A stretch of 64,000 nt of DNA, taken from assembly GCA_963698565.1 (NCBI GenBank), contig CAVORH010000020.1, positions 186,001-250,000 on the forward strand. Reading direction: 5' to 3'. Of this stretch, positions 25,873 to 34,692 are shown piece by piece. The notes under the pieces are model-generated. The model did not search any database, was not told the DNA's origin, and saw nothing but the letters and a program-made list of their open reading frames with translations. Made by a program: the position numbers and the translations under genes. The number at the start of each line of letters is the position of its first letter. The first letter of the stretch is position 1. This DNA is from Sva-07 sp963698565. Its GTDB lineage: Bacteria; Actinomycetota; Acidimicrobiia; Acidimicrobiales; Ilumatobacteraceae.

Positions 25873-27009
25873 TCAGCCCGCGAAGCCGTCGAAGATGCCC
25901 TCGAGCCCCGTGGGATCGTGCCGACCGATCGCGAGTTGCTCGAGCACGCCGAGTCCGCTGTGGTCGCCGAGCCCACCCGACGTCGTCGCTCGCACGATCG
26001 ACTGCACGTGGACGTGGTGGGGTGCCAGGGGGTCGTCGACCGGCAACTCCCACCGCTCGCCGCCGACGACGAGTTCGCCCTTCCACACGCCGTGGGACCA
26101 CTCGGGCGACAGGTAGCCGAGGCCCGACATGTGGAACTCGAACAACGGTTCGAGTCGAATCGTCGACGCTTCGCCGTCCCAGGGCGTCATGACCAACTCG
26201 AACGCCGAGGCGGTTCGCGTGCCGGGGCGCCAGGCGATCTCGTAGTCGACCGAACGCATCGCCACCGCAGGATGGGACCCCTCGGGATCGGAGATCGGAG
26301 CGACGAAACCACTCTCGTGCCATCGCTTGCCGTCGAAGTACTCGTTCACGTCGAAGTGGGTCGAGAAGGTGTCGAAGTTGACCGGTGCCCACAGCCAGAA
26401 GAACTGTGGGTCGGCGACCGGGGCCCCGGTGGAGCCGCGCTCGCCGACCGGCCGGATTCCCCACGAACGATCGCGACTGCCCAGGGTTTCACCCGGAGCG
26501 AGGTCGGTCAGTTCGCCGTCGACCTCGATCCAGCCCTCCCAGCCGCCGAACTGGGTGAGCCGGGTGTAGTCGAACGTGACGCGGAGCCCGATCTGCTGGC
26601 GGAAGTGGTCCTCTTCGATCGGCGCCGACCGACGGACGAACGTGAGGTCGGCGCGCAGGCCGTGTTCGGGGGCCTCGACCACGAGGCGCAGCGCGTTCAG
26701 CGGTTCGAGCACCTCGACGACGATCGGTCCCACTTCGTTCGCGTCCGCCCGGTCGGCAGGCGCGCGCCGCGAGGCGTGGACACTGATCTGGCGGGCGTCG
26801 ACGGTGCCGCCGTCGACCACCACGCTGAACGATGCATCCGCAACGTGGCGGTTCGGGTACAGCCCCATCGCGAGCGCGAAGAACAGCCGCGTGTCCTTCG
26901 TGTACCCGTTGAAGAAGTACCGGTCGTAGTGATTGATGTCGGTCGAGGCCGTCTGCGCGATCGGGTGTGACGTCTGATGGATCGGAAAGTCGTCGAACGA
27001 ACTCAGCAC
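25873..27009 (-). CDS. CrtC/AttH-like lipocalin-fold protein (uncertain)
   Basis: A 378-residue cytoplasmic protein with no signal peptide. It appears all-beta: alternating polar/hydrophobic strands, many Trp, and segments such as YFFNGYTKDT, TRLTQFGGWEGW and SRDRSWGIRP. The last resembles the SRDHSWG-type motif of the hydroxyneurosporene-synthase/AttH superfamily, which has two lipocalin-like halves. That assignment is from memory and moderate. Homologues are often near lipid or steroid catabolism genes in actinobacteria. The GTG start stands 7 nt after a TAGCGT box and 32 bp from the divergent heme A synthase start. Confidence 0.5.
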   Translation of the reverse strand: MLSSFDDFPIHQTSHPIAQTASTDINHYDRYFFNGYTKDTRLFFALAMGLYPNRHVADASFSVVVDGGTVDARQISVHASRRAPADRADANEVGPIVVEVLEPLNALRLVVEAPEHGLRADLTFVRRSAPIEEDHFRQQIGLRVTFDYTRLTQFGGWEGWIEVDGELTDLAPGETLGSRDRSWGIRPVGERGSTGAPVADPQFFWLWAPVNFDTFSTHFDVNEYFDGKRWHESGFVAPISDPEGSHPAVAMRSVDYEIAWRPGTRTASAFELVMTPWDGEASTIRLEPLFEFHMSGLGYLSPEWSHGVWKGELVVGGERWELPVDDPLAPHHVHVQSIVRATTSGGLGDHSGLGVLEQLAIGRHDPTGLEGIFDGFAG

Positions 27010-27016
27010 CCGGCCG

Positions 27017-27022
27017 ACGCTA
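27017..27022 (-). promoter_or_regulatory. -10 box TAGCGT for the CrtC/AttH-like gene
   Basis: TAGCGT (minus strand) ends 7 nt before the GTG at 27009 and lies 5 bp from the rightward ctaA box, making a compact divergent promoter. Confidence 0.55.
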
Positions 27023-27026
27023 GTCG

Positions 27027-27032
27027 TATCGT
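27027..27032 (+). promoter_or_regulatory. -10 box TATCGT for ctaA
   Basis: TATCGT ends 9 nt before the ATG at 27042. An in-frame GTG at 27033 follows immediately and is less likely to be the start. Confidence 0.55.
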
Positions 27033-27041
27033 GTGGAACGT

Positions 27042-28034
27042 ATGACCAGCGACGGAACCCGACCGCGTTTCACGTTGTCGCTCCGCCGGTTCCGGCAGAT
27101 CGCGATCGTCACCGTCGTCGGCGTCTGTTTCCTGACGGTCGCCGGCGCCGTCGTGCGCCTCACCGGCAGTGGGCTCGGATGCGACGACTGGCCGAACTGC
27201 AACAACGAACGCTTCATCGACGTGTCGAGCGGTCATGCGGCGATCGAACAGATCAACCGGCTCCTCAGCGGGGTGATCGGCATCCCGACCTTGTTGCTCG
27301 CGATCGGTTCGTTCCGTGTCTGGCCGCGGCGTCGTGGGCTGAGGCTTCCCGCCGTCGCCGTGCTGGTCACGATTCTCGGCAACGGTGTGGTCGGCGGGCT
27401 CGCCGTACGGGGCGACCTGCATCCCACGCTCGTACAGTCGCACTTCATCCTGGCGATGATCTCGATCGCCTTCGGCCTCGTTGCAGTGCACCGGTCCCGA
27501 CCGGAGCCGGTGCTCGATCGGACCAGTGTCGGGGTCACGCCGGCGATCACCGGGCTGTTCGCTGCGCTCGGCCTCCTCGTGGCGGCGTCCCTCGTCACCG
27601 GCACGGTCGTCACCGGCGCCGGCCCCCACGCGGGGGACGAGACGGCGAGGCGTTACGGGTTCGACATCTCGTCGGTCGCGGAGGTCCACAGCGTCACCGT
27701 CTGGCTCGCCGTTGCCGTGTTCCTCGTCCTCGTCGTGATGCTGCGGCGTACGCAGGGGCCGTCCGGACGGCTCTCGGATCAGCTGTCGTGGCACATCACC
27801 ACGTGGATGTTCGTCGCCGTGGTGCAGGGCGGAATCGGCTACCTCCAGTACTTCAACGGCGTCCCGGCCGTCCTGGTGGCCGCACACGTCGCGGGCGCCA
27901 CTGCGCTCTGGGTGGTCACGGTCAACTTCCTGCTCGCGGCGCTCGAGCCGCCGGGGTCGGGTGAACGAAGAGTTCACGCGCTGGAAACGCTCGATGAACG
28001 GCCTTTCTCGTTCGACACCACCGCAACCGCCTAA
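27042..28034 (+). CDS. ctaA: Heme A synthase (CtaA/COX15)
   Basis: A 330-residue membrane protein with about eight hydrophobic helices in two four-helix halves. It oxidises the C8 methyl of heme O to give heme A for aa3-type cytochrome oxidase. The signature GAVVRLTGSGLGCDDWPNC is present, with Cys47 and Cys53 forming the loop Cys pair of the B-type enzymes. Candidate heme His residues lie in IEQINR-adjacent and QSHF segments and in VHSVT and AAHVAG of the second half. No ctaB or oxidase subunits are in the window. The TAA stop is also the first half of the livH -10 box. Confidence 0.9.
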   Translation: MTSDGTRPRFTLSLRRFRQIAIVTVVGVCFLTVAGAVVRLTGSGLGCDDWPNCNNERFIDVSSGHAAIEQINRLLSGVIGIPTLLLAIGSFRVWPRRRGLRLPAVAVLVTILGNGVVGGLAVRGDLHPTLVQSHFILAMISIAFGLVAVHRSRPEPVLDRTSVGVTPAITGLFAALGLLVAASLVTGTVVTGAGPHAGDETARRYGFDISSVAEVHSVTVWLAVAVFLVLVVMLRRTQGPSGRLSDQLSWHITTWMFVAVVQGGIGYLQYFNGVPAVLVAAHVAGATALWVVTVNFLLAALEPPGSGERRVHALETLDERPFSFDTTATA

Positions 28035-28037
28035 GCT
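28032..28037 (+). promoter_or_regulatory. -10 box TAAGCT for livH, overlapping the ctaA stop
   Basis: TAAGCT ends 9 nt before the livH ATG at 28047. Its first three bases are the ctaA stop codon TAA. Confidence 0.5.
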
Positions 28038-28046
28038 CCTGCCGCT

Positions 28047-29411
28047 ATGTCAACATCCCACGCCGCGGGGCGGCGGAGTCTCAGCCTCATCGGGGCGCTC
28101 CTGTGTGTGATCGGCGTGCTGGGTCTGGTGCCGTCGGCCTCGGTCTCTGCGCAGTCCGGTGGCGAGGCGGTCGAGACGACGCTGCTCGCGAAACCCGACG
28201 ACGGCTCCGAACGAGATCCGGTCGAAGGCGCCCAGATCGTCGTGTACGAGGCCGTGATCGTCGATCGTGAGGTCGAGTCGATCGGCGCAGAGATCGGTCG
28301 GGCGACGTCCGACGCGACCGGATTCGTCTCGGTGCCGCTCCCCGGACCGGGTCAGTACGCGGTCGAACTCGACATCGACACACTGCCGGAGGGCGTCGAG
28401 CTGGTGCGCGCCGACAAGCAGGTGTTGCCGATCGACGCCCGCATCGGTCAGCCGACACGAGTGCTGTTCAACCTCGCCGAGGGCGACGCTGCAGGAGCCG
28501 CACGAAACAAGACGAGCGACAGCCTGCTGACTCGGGCCGCCCGGCTGATGTTCGAAGGCGTCATCTTCGGCTTGATCATCGGCCTCTGTGCGATCGGGCT
28601 CTCGTTGATCTACGGCACCACGGGGCTGGTGAACTTCGCGCTGTCCGAACAGATCGTGTTCGGTGCCCTCGTCGCCTATTTCTTCAACTCGATACTGGGA
28701 ATCAACTTCGTGTTCGCCGCGCTGCTCGCGTTCTTCTTCGGCGGCCTCGGCTCGGCCGCCGTCGACATCGGCATGTGGCGTCCGTTGCGCAAACGAGGCA
28801 CCGGGCTCACCGCGATGATGATCATCTCGATCGGCCTCGCGCTCTTCCTCCGATTCTTCTTCCTGTTCCTGTTCGGCGAGCGGTCACGCCCCTACGAGCA
28901 GTACGCCGTGCAGACCGACATCCTCTTCTCGATCGGCCCGGTCGACGTGTTGCCGAAGGAACTGGCGATCATCGTCGTCGGTGTCTTTCTCCTGGTCGGC
29001 ACCGCCGTCGGGCTGCGACGCACGAAGATGGGCAAGGCGATGCGTGCCGTCGCCGACAGCAACGACCTCGCCGCCTCGACCGGTATCGACGTCGACCGCG
29101 TGGTCACGTCGGTCTGGTTCGTCGGCGGTGCACTCGTGAGCGCCGGGGCGATCTTCTTCGGCCTGAACAGCCAGATCAACTGGCTGATGGGTCAGCAGCT
29201 CCTCCTGCTCGTGTTCGCAGCGGTCACCCTGGGTGGCCTGGGAACCGACTTCGGGGCGATGGTCGGCGGGCTCGTCATCGGCGTCTTCACGTTCATGGCC
29301 ACGCTCGTCGTCGCACCGGAGCTGAAGAACGTCGGTGCGCTCCTCGTGATGATCGTGATCCTCCTGTTCCGGCCGCAAGGCATCTTCGGACGAGCGGAAC
29401 GGATCGGATAG
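28047..29411 (+). CDS. livH: Branched-chain amino acid ABC transporter permease with N-terminal extracytoplasmic domain
   Basis: A 454-residue LivH-type permease, about 150 residues longer than usual. Residues 1-35 form a signal peptide ending in SVSAQS. Residues 40-150 look like a small beta-sandwich of the carboxypeptidase-regulatory or Cna-B kind (GAQIVVYEAV, TSDATGFVSVPLPGPGQYAV). The permease core from about 165 to 454 has the family start FEGVIFGLIIGLCAIGLSLIYG and end FRPQGIFGRAERIG. The pair LivH-LivM forms the channel for branched-chain amino acids or related amides. The extra domain would face outside near the binding protein. livM follows after 4 nt. Confidence 0.88.
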   Translation: MSTSHAAGRRSLSLIGALLCVIGVLGLVPSASVSAQSGGEAVETTLLAKPDDGSERDPVEGAQIVVYEAVIVDREVESIGAEIGRATSDATGFVSVPLPGPGQYAVELDIDTLPEGVELVRADKQVLPIDARIGQPTRVLFNLAEGDAAGAARNKTSDSLLTRAARLMFEGVIFGLIIGLCAIGLSLIYGTTGLVNFALSEQIVFGALVAYFFNSILGINFVFAALLAFFFGGLGSAAVDIGMWRPLRKRGTGLTAMMIISIGLALFLRFFFLFLFGERSRPYEQYAVQTDILFSIGPVDVLPKELAIIVVGVFLLVGTAVGLRRTKMGKAMRAVADSNDLAASTGIDVDRVVTSVWFVGGALVSAGAIFFGLNSQINWLMGQQLLLLVFAAVTLGGLGTDFGAMVGGLVIGVFTFMATLVVAPELKNVGALLVMIVILLFRPQGIFGRAERIG

Positions 29412-29415
29412 CGCC

Positions 29416-30429
29416 GTGGACTGGAACTCGATCATCTCCAACTCGTTCCGTTCGGGCATCTCGCAGCAGGCGATCATCTTCGCCCTCGCCGCGATCGGGT
29501 TGAACCTCCACTTCGGCTACACCGGCCTGCTCAACTTCGGCCAGGTCGCGTTCATGGCGGTGGGTGCCTACGGCGTCGGGATCACCACGAACACCTTCGG
29601 CGCGCCGCTCTGGGTCGGCATCATCGTCGGACTGCTCGCCGGCGTCGTCCTCGGCATCCTGCTCGGCCTGCCGACGCTACGACTCAAAGCGGACTATCTC
29701 GCCATCGTCACGATCGCGGTCGGCGAGATCATCAGATTGATCGTGCGCGCCGCCGCGCTCAGCGACACCACCGGTGGGTCCAACGGCATCAACGGCTTCG
29801 CCAACAGCTTCCAGAACTGGAACCCGTTCAGCAACACCAGCACCTACGGCTTCCGCCTGTTCGACCGCCTCAATCTCGAGTTCAGCGGCGCCGACCTGTG
29901 GGAGCTGACCGTCGGCTGGACGCTCGTCCTGCTGTCGGTGTTCCTGGTGTGGCGTCTCGTCAAGTCGCCGTGGGGACGGGTCCTGCGCTCGATTCGCGAG
30001 GACGAGGACGCCGCAACGGCGCTCGGCAAGGACGTGTTCCGATTCAAGATGCAGTCGCTGATCCTCGGCGGTTCGTTCGGCACGCTCGCCGGCATCTTCT
30101 ACGCCGTGCAGCAGAACTCGGTGCAACCGGACAACTACGCCACCCAACAGACCTTCTTCGCCCTCACCGCGGCGATCCTCGGTGGCCTCGCCACGATCTG
30201 GGGTCCCGTGATCGGCTCGATGCTCTTCTGGATCATCCTGTCGTTCACGGAGAACATCCTGATCGAGCTGATCGACAACGACATCATGCCCGATGCGATC
30301 ATGGAACGATCACAGGTCGGCCCCGTGCGCTTCATGCTCGTCGGTCTGACCCTGATGCTGTTGATGATCTTCAGACCTCAGGGAATCTTCGGTGACAAGC
30401 GAGAGATAGCGATCGATGCCCGAAAGTAA
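29416..30429 (+). CDS. livM: Branched-chain amino acid ABC transporter permease
   Basis: LivM, 337 residues, the second permease subunit. Eight or so hydrophobic helices carry the family segments LNLHFGYTGLLNFGQVAFMAVGAY (in part), the EAA-like loop SIREDEDAATALGKDVFRFK (in part) that docks on the ATPases, and the end MLLMIFRPQGIFG. The GTG start comes 4 nt after the livH stop, so translation is coupled. The end overlaps the ATG at 30416 that probably began livG before a frame break. Confidence 0.92.
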   Translation: MDWNSIISNSFRSGISQQAIIFALAAIGLNLHFGYTGLLNFGQVAFMAVGAYGVGITTNTFGAPLWVGIIVGLLAGVVLGILLGLPTLRLKADYLAIVTIAVGEIIRLIVRAAALSDTTGGSNGINGFANSFQNWNPFSNTSTYGFRLFDRLNLEFSGADLWELTVGWTLVLLSVFLVWRLVKSPWGRVLRSIREDEDAATALGKDVFRFKMQSLILGGSFGTLAGIFYAVQQNSVQPDNYATQQTFFALTAAILGGLATIWGPVIGSMLFWIILSFTENILIELIDNDIMPDAIMERSQVGPVRFMLVGLTLMLLMIFRPQGIFGDKREIAIDARK

Positions 30430-30524
30430 CCCCAGCCCCGACGACGCCATCGAGTTCGGCCGTACCTCTGGCGGCGGCGGCGCGGCGAGGCCTGCAGCGC
30501 GACTGGGACAATCCTGCGATCGGG

Positions 30525-31424
30525 ATGTTCGACGGGGTCGCGAAGGAGCCGGGCGCGCCCAAGCCCGACGCGATCCTCGTCGCCTCCGATGTCAGCCGTT
30601 CCTTCGGCGGCTTGCGGGCGGTCGACGTCGAGCACGTCGAGATCCAGCGCGGTGCCATCACGGCCCTGATCGGCCCCAACGGAGCCGGCAAGACCACCTT
30701 CTTCAACCTGCTCACCAACTTCGATTCGCCCGACACGGGCACCGTGGTCTTCAACGGCGAGACCACGAGCGGCGTCCGGTCGTACGAACTCGCCGAGAAG
30801 GGGATGGTGCGCACCTTCCAGCTCACCAAGGTCCTCGCCAAGATGTCGGTGCTCGACAACATGATGCTCGCTGCGCAGGGTCAGACCGGCGAGGGGATGG
30901 GACGAGCGCTGTTCAGCGGTTGGCGAGCTCAGGAACGCGAGGTCGAGCAGCGCTCGCTCGAGATCCTCGACGAGTTCAACATGATCCACATGAAGGACGA
31001 GTACGCCGGCGCCCTGTCGGGTGGCCAGCGCAAGCTGCTCGAGATGGCCCGTGCGATGATGGCCAAGCCGGCGCTGATCATGCTCGACGAGCCGATGGCC
31101 GGGGTCAACCCGGCCCTGACGCAGTCGCTGCTCGGCCACGTGAAACGGCTCCGGTCCGAGGGCATCACCGTGATGTTCGTCGAGCACGACATGGACGTCG
31201 TGCAGGACATCTCCGACTGGGTGGTCGTGATGGCCGAGGGTTCGATCATCGCCGAGGGGCCGCCTCGCTCGATCGGCGAGAACGCCGCTGTCGTCGACGC
31301 CTACCTCGGGTCGTCGCACGCAGCGCTCACCGAGGACATCCGCGAGGCCGTCGGCGACGACGAGACCGATCCGGCGCAAGCCGCTGGAGACGAGACGAAC
31401 GAGGGGAGTGCCGACGATGCCTGA
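30525..31424 (+). CDS. livG: Branched-chain amino acid ABC transporter ATP-binding protein LivG (5' frame break)
   Basis: An ATPase subunit of 299 residues in the open frame: Walker A GPNGAGKTT, signature LSGGQRK, Walker B LIMLDEPMAGVNP and the H-loop VEHDMD are all intact. The N-terminus looks misplaced. The ATG at 30525 has no Shine-Dalgarno and no -10 box. An ATG at 30416, overlapping the end of livM, opens MPESNPSPDDAIEFGRTSGG in another frame. Upstream of 30525 the correct frame reads RDWDNPAIG without a start. A single extra base in the GGC-rich stretch at about 30470-30490 would join the two into one longer protein. The C-terminal acidic tail overlaps livF by 8 nt. Confidence 0.85.
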   Translation: MFDGVAKEPGAPKPDAILVASDVSRSFGGLRAVDVEHVEIQRGAITALIGPNGAGKTTFFNLLTNFDSPDTGTVVFNGETTSGVRSYELAEKGMVRTFQLTKVLAKMSVLDNMMLAAQGQTGEGMGRALFSGWRAQEREVEQRSLEILDEFNMIHMKDEYAGALSGGQRKLLEMARAMMAKPALIMLDEPMAGVNPALTQSLLGHVKRLRSEGITVMFVEHDMDVVQDISDWVVVMAEGSIIAEGPPRSIGENAAVVDAYLGSSHAALTEDIREAVGDDETDPAQAAGDETNEGSADDA

Positions 31425-32145
31425 ACCGTTGATCCACGTCCAGAACGTCGTGGCCGGATACGTTCCCGGCGTCAACATCCTCAACGGCGCCGAACTCGTG
31501 CTCGGCGACGGGGAGTTGATCGGCATCATCGGCCCGAACGGGGCCGGCAAGTCGACGATGCTGAAGGCGCTCTTCGGCCTGATCAAGATCAGCGACGGCA
31601 CCGTCTGGTACCGCGGTGACGACGTCACGGGCAAGAAGGCGAACTTCCTCGTCGCTCGCGGGATCGGCTACGTGCCGCAGATCAACAACGTGTTCCCGTC
31701 GCTGACGATCCGCGAGAACCTCGAGATGGGTGGCTACCTCCGAAAGTCGGGCGTCGGCGAGATGATCGACCAGGTGGTCGGCATCTTCCCGCGCCTCGGA
31801 GAACGCATCGACCAGCGCGCCGGCTCACTGTCGGGCGGCGAACGGCAGATGCTGGCGATGGGGCGAGCGTTGATGATGGAGCCGTCGGTGCTCCTGCTCG
31901 ACGAGCCGAGTGCGGGGCTGTCACCGGTCCTGCAGGACCAGGTGTTCGACCGTGTGAAAGAGGTCAACTCGACCGGTGTGTCGATCATCATGGTCGAGCA
32001 GAACGCCGCTCGGTGCCTGCAGATCTGCGATCGGGGCTACGTCCTCGACCAGGGCCGCAACGCCTACACCGGCACCGGCGAGGAGCTCCTGCACGACCCC
32101 AAGGTGATCGAGCTCTACCTCGGCACCCTGGCCAAGGCCCGCTGA
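31417..32145 (+). CDS. livF: Branched-chain amino acid ABC transporter ATP-binding protein
   Basis: LivF, 242 residues, the second ATPase of the transporter. Walker A GPNGAGKST, signature LSGGERQM, Walker B LLLDEPSAGLSP and H-loop VEQNA (His replaced by Gln, the usual LivF form MVEQN) are visible. The ATG at 31417 is preferred over GTG 31408 because GAGGGGAG lies about 10 nt before it. It overlaps livG by 8 nt, so the five-subunit system is one unit up to the terminator at 32254. Confidence 0.92.
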   Translation: MPEPLIHVQNVVAGYVPGVNILNGAELVLGDGELIGIIGPNGAGKSTMLKALFGLIKISDGTVWYRGDDVTGKKANFLVARGIGYVPQINNVFPSLTIRENLEMGGYLRKSGVGEMIDQVVGIFPRLGERIDQRAGSLSGGERQMLAMGRALMMEPSVLLLDEPSAGLSPVLQDQVFDRVKEVNSTGVSIIMVEQNAARCLQICDRGYVLDQGRNAYTGTGEELLHDPKVIELYLGTLAKAR

Positions 32146-32253
32146 ACTCGACGCCGCTGCACGATCACCCGTTCGGCCGGCCCCTCGAACTCCACGCCCA
32201 GGCGGTGGCTGTCTGATCGCGCGCTGTGCAGGCTCGCTGATCCGGGACGCGAA

Positions 32254-32281
32254 ACGGGGGCCGCCCGAAGGCGGCCCCCGT
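32254..32281. terminator. Strong hairpin terminator between livF and livK
   Basis: A 12-bp perfect stem (32254-32265 with 32270-32281) closed by a CGAA tetraloop, rich in G and C. It lies between convergent livF and livK and could stop transcription from both sides. There is only a weak T-rich stretch after it. Confidence 0.8.
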
Positions 32282-32310
32282 CACGGGTGTTTCAGTTCAG
32301 ATCCGAGTGA

Positions 32311-33713
32311 TCAGATCGCCGCGAACCGGAACTCGGTCGGGGCGTCGGCCTCGATCTGGTTGTTCGCGTCGTAGGTCAGGATCTTGAAGCTCGCCTCGGT
32401 CGGCTCACCTTCGGGTCCGAACGTCTGCGGGCCAGAAGGTCCGTCGTAGTCGATGTCGACGCCCGTCGTCGATCAGCGCCACGCAGTCTGCGTACGTGGT
32501 GCACTTCTCGCCGTCGCGGGTGACGCCGTTGATCTCAGCCGCAATCGCTGCAGGATCGTCGGTGCCGGCGATCTGCGCAGCGAGGGCCACGATGATCACC
32601 GCGTCGTAGGTCTCCGGGCCGTAGCTGAAGTCGATGAGCTCCGGATCGACGGCCAGGAGACGCTCCTGGAAGTCATCGGTGATCTCAGCCGCAGGCAGGG
32701 TGCCACGGATGCCCTCCATCGACCCGGGAGGCAGCTGCTCGCCGAGTGCGTTGCCGACGTTGCCGTCGACCAGGTAGATCTTCTTGCCCGACTCGGGGGT
32801 GTAGCCCGCCTCGAACAGCGACGTGAGGATCTTCGAGGTCTCCTCGAAGCCGATGATCACGAGTGCTTCGGGGTCACCCGACACGACGCGATCGACCTCG
32901 GCGGAGAACTCCGCAGCCTGCGGGTCGTAGGTGAACGAGTCGACGATCTCGCCGCCCTGGTCCGCGAACGGCTCGGTCGAGTACTGGAGCAGACCTTCAC
33001 CGTACGGGTCCTGCAGCGCCATGAAGCTGGCCGTGGTGACGCCCTCTTCGATCATGAGATCGGAGAGCACGCGACCCTGCAGCACGTCGGAGGGCGCCGT
33101 ACGGAAGTACAGGCCGTCGTCGGCGTAGTCGGTGAAGTCCGGCGAGGTGTTGGCCGGGCTGAAGTGGATCTTGCAGTTCTCGACGAGCTTGTCGATGAAC
33201 GTGAACGACACACCGGACGACGCTGCACCGATGAACGCGTCGGCACCGGCAGCGAGCTGGCGGTCGACGGTCTGGTTGGCGATGTCGGTCGAGGTGTCGC
33301 CGGAGTCGCCCTGGTCGAGGGTGACGTCGGCGCCGAGGGCACCGCCGGCCTCGTTGATCTCCTGGATCGCGAGCTCGGCGCCGGCGAACTCGGGCGGGCC
33401 GAGGAACGCGAGGTTGCCCGTCTCGGGCAGCACGGTCGCGATGTTCAGCGACACCGTCGCTGTCGCCGGTGCAGGTCGGGACGGACTGGACGGTCTCGCC
33501 CTCGGCCATGTCGCCTTCGGTGGTGTCCGGGGCGGTGGTCTCCTCGGTCATCGCCTCGGTGGTCTCGGGCGCCGTGGTCTCCTCGACGGCGGCATCGGTG
33601 CCGGCCGGTGCTTCGGTGCTGGACGAGCTGTTGTCGTCGCTGCCGCAAGCGGCGGCAACGAGCGTCAGGCCGACCAACAGTGCACCGACGCGCTTCACGC
33701 GTGATTTCTGCAT
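32311..33713 (-). CDS. livK: Branched-chain amino acid ABC transporter substrate-binding protein (two frame breaks)
   Basis: A Leu/Ile/Val-binding periplasmic-type protein, here a lipoprotein (lipobox VAAACGSDD, Cys near residue 23), with a long Thr/Glu-rich linker (about 24-70) before the ligand-binding fold (LNIATVLPETG onward). No single frame covers it. The signal peptide and linker are in one frame to about 33460, the fold is in a second to about 32465, and the natural end (DIDYDGPSGPQTFGPEG ... FRFAAI) is in a third. Each switch is +1 and lies at a short hairpin (33446-33462 and 32456-32472). Protein similarity is intact on both sides, so either these are base-call insertions or very recent mutations. 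The start ATG has GGGGGAG 12 nt upstream. Confidence 0.75.
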
Positions 33714-33738
33714 GTTGTGGGTTCTCCCCCTTGTTGGG

Positions 33739-33759
33739 GTACGGGCGGGATGCCCGTAC
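33739..33759. promoter_or_regulatory. 8-bp perfect inverted repeat in the livK leader
   Basis: GTACGGGC (33739-33746) and GCCCGTAC (33752-33759) flank a 5-nt spacer. It lies between the candidate livK -10 box and its Shine-Dalgarno, so it could be an operator or an RNA hairpin controlling the binding protein. Confidence 0.5.
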
Positions 33760-33774
33760 TCGTAAGGTCCGGAA

Positions 33775-33780
33775 AGTGTA
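33775..33780 (-). promoter_or_regulatory. Candidate livK -10 box (TACACT)
   Basis: TACACT on the minus strand would start transcription near 33768 and give a leader of about 55 nt that contains the 33739-33759 inverted repeat and a GGGGGAG ribosome site. This differs from the leaderless layout of most neighbours. Confidence 0.4.
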
Positions 33781-33808
33781 GGCGTCGTCCGGCGCAAAAG
33801 GAAGGCAC

Positions 33809-33814
33809 TACGTT
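33809..33814 (+). promoter_or_regulatory. -10 box TACGTT for the enoyl-CoA hydratase gene
   Basis: TACGTT ends 8 nt before the GTG at 33823, fitting a leaderless start. Confidence 0.5.
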
Positions 33815-33822
33815 TCGGGACT

Positions 33823-34692
33823 GTGAACGATTCCGCAGCTCAGATGCCCGAAACGACACCGGATGCCCGTCACGACGCGGTGCGCGACGAGGTCCGCTAC
33901 GAGGTGGTCGAGCACATCGCGACGCTGACACTCGATGCTCCAGAACGCATGAACACGATTTCCGGCCTCATGTTGCAGCAGATCAGCGATCTCCTGCTGC
34001 GCGCCGACCGTGACCCCGACGTCCGCTGCATCGTGCTGACCGGTTCCGGGCGAGCGTTCTGTGCCGGCCTCGACCTGCAGGCGCAGATGGCGGGGCCGAA
34101 GGGCGGCCTCGGCAACCTCGGCGGTGGTGACGGCGACGGCGGCTTCACCGGCGAGTTCGACCTGCGCTCGGCGCCACCCGTCGTCCTCCACAACCTCGAC
34201 ACCCCGACGATCTGTGCGCTCAACGGCGGCGCTGCCGGCTACGGCCTCGATCTCGCACTCGGCTGCGACATCCGCATCGCGGCAGAGAACGCCAAGCTCA
34301 ACCCAGGCTTCGCGAAACGAGGGATCCTGCCCGAGAGCGGCGGCACCTGGCTGCTGCCACGGATGGTCGGCTACGCCAAAGCCGCCGAGATCGCGTTCAC
34401 CGGACGCACCCTGACTGCTGCCGAAGCGCTCGAACTCGGTCTCGTCAACCACGTGGTACCGACCGACGAGTTCGCCGAGCGAACCGAGGAGATGGCGACC
34501 GAGATCGCCGCCAACGCACCCCTCGCCGTGCGGGCGATCAAGCGGATGATGCGGGCGGCCGAGACCGAGACCTTCGAGCAGAACGTGCACCACGTGTTCC
34601 TCCAGCTGCTCCCGCTCCTGCGGACCGAGGACTTCACCGAGGGTGTCACCGCCTTCATGGAGAAGCGCGATCCCGAATTCACCGGACGGTGA
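33823..34692 (+). CDS. Enoyl-CoA hydratase/isomerase family protein
   Basis: A 289-residue crotonase-fold enzyme. The CoA/oxyanion segments are SGRAFCAGLDL and LNGGAAGYGLDLALGCDIRIA. In the second active-site segment PESGGTWLLPRMVG the Glu that acts in hydratases is present. A Gly-rich insert (GGLGNLGGGDGDGGF) follows the first oxyanion loop. The family includes hydratases, isomerases and hydrolases of acyl-CoAs; the exact step is not clear. The GTG start sits behind its own -10 box, and the stop overlaps the nitroreductase start as GTGA. Confidence 0.88.
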   Translation: MNDSAAQMPETTPDARHDAVRDEVRYEVVEHIATLTLDAPERMNTISGLMLQQISDLLLRADRDPDVRCIVLTGSGRAFCAGLDLQAQMAGPKGGLGNLGGGDGDGGFTGEFDLRSAPPVVLHNLDTPTICALNGGAAGYGLDLALGCDIRIAAENAKLNPGFAKRGILPESGGTWLLPRMVGYAKAAEIAFTGRTLTAAEALELGLVNHVVPTDEFAERTEEMATEIAANAPLAVRAIKRMMRAAETETFEQNVHHVFLQLLPLLRTEDFTEGVTAFMEKRDPEFTGR

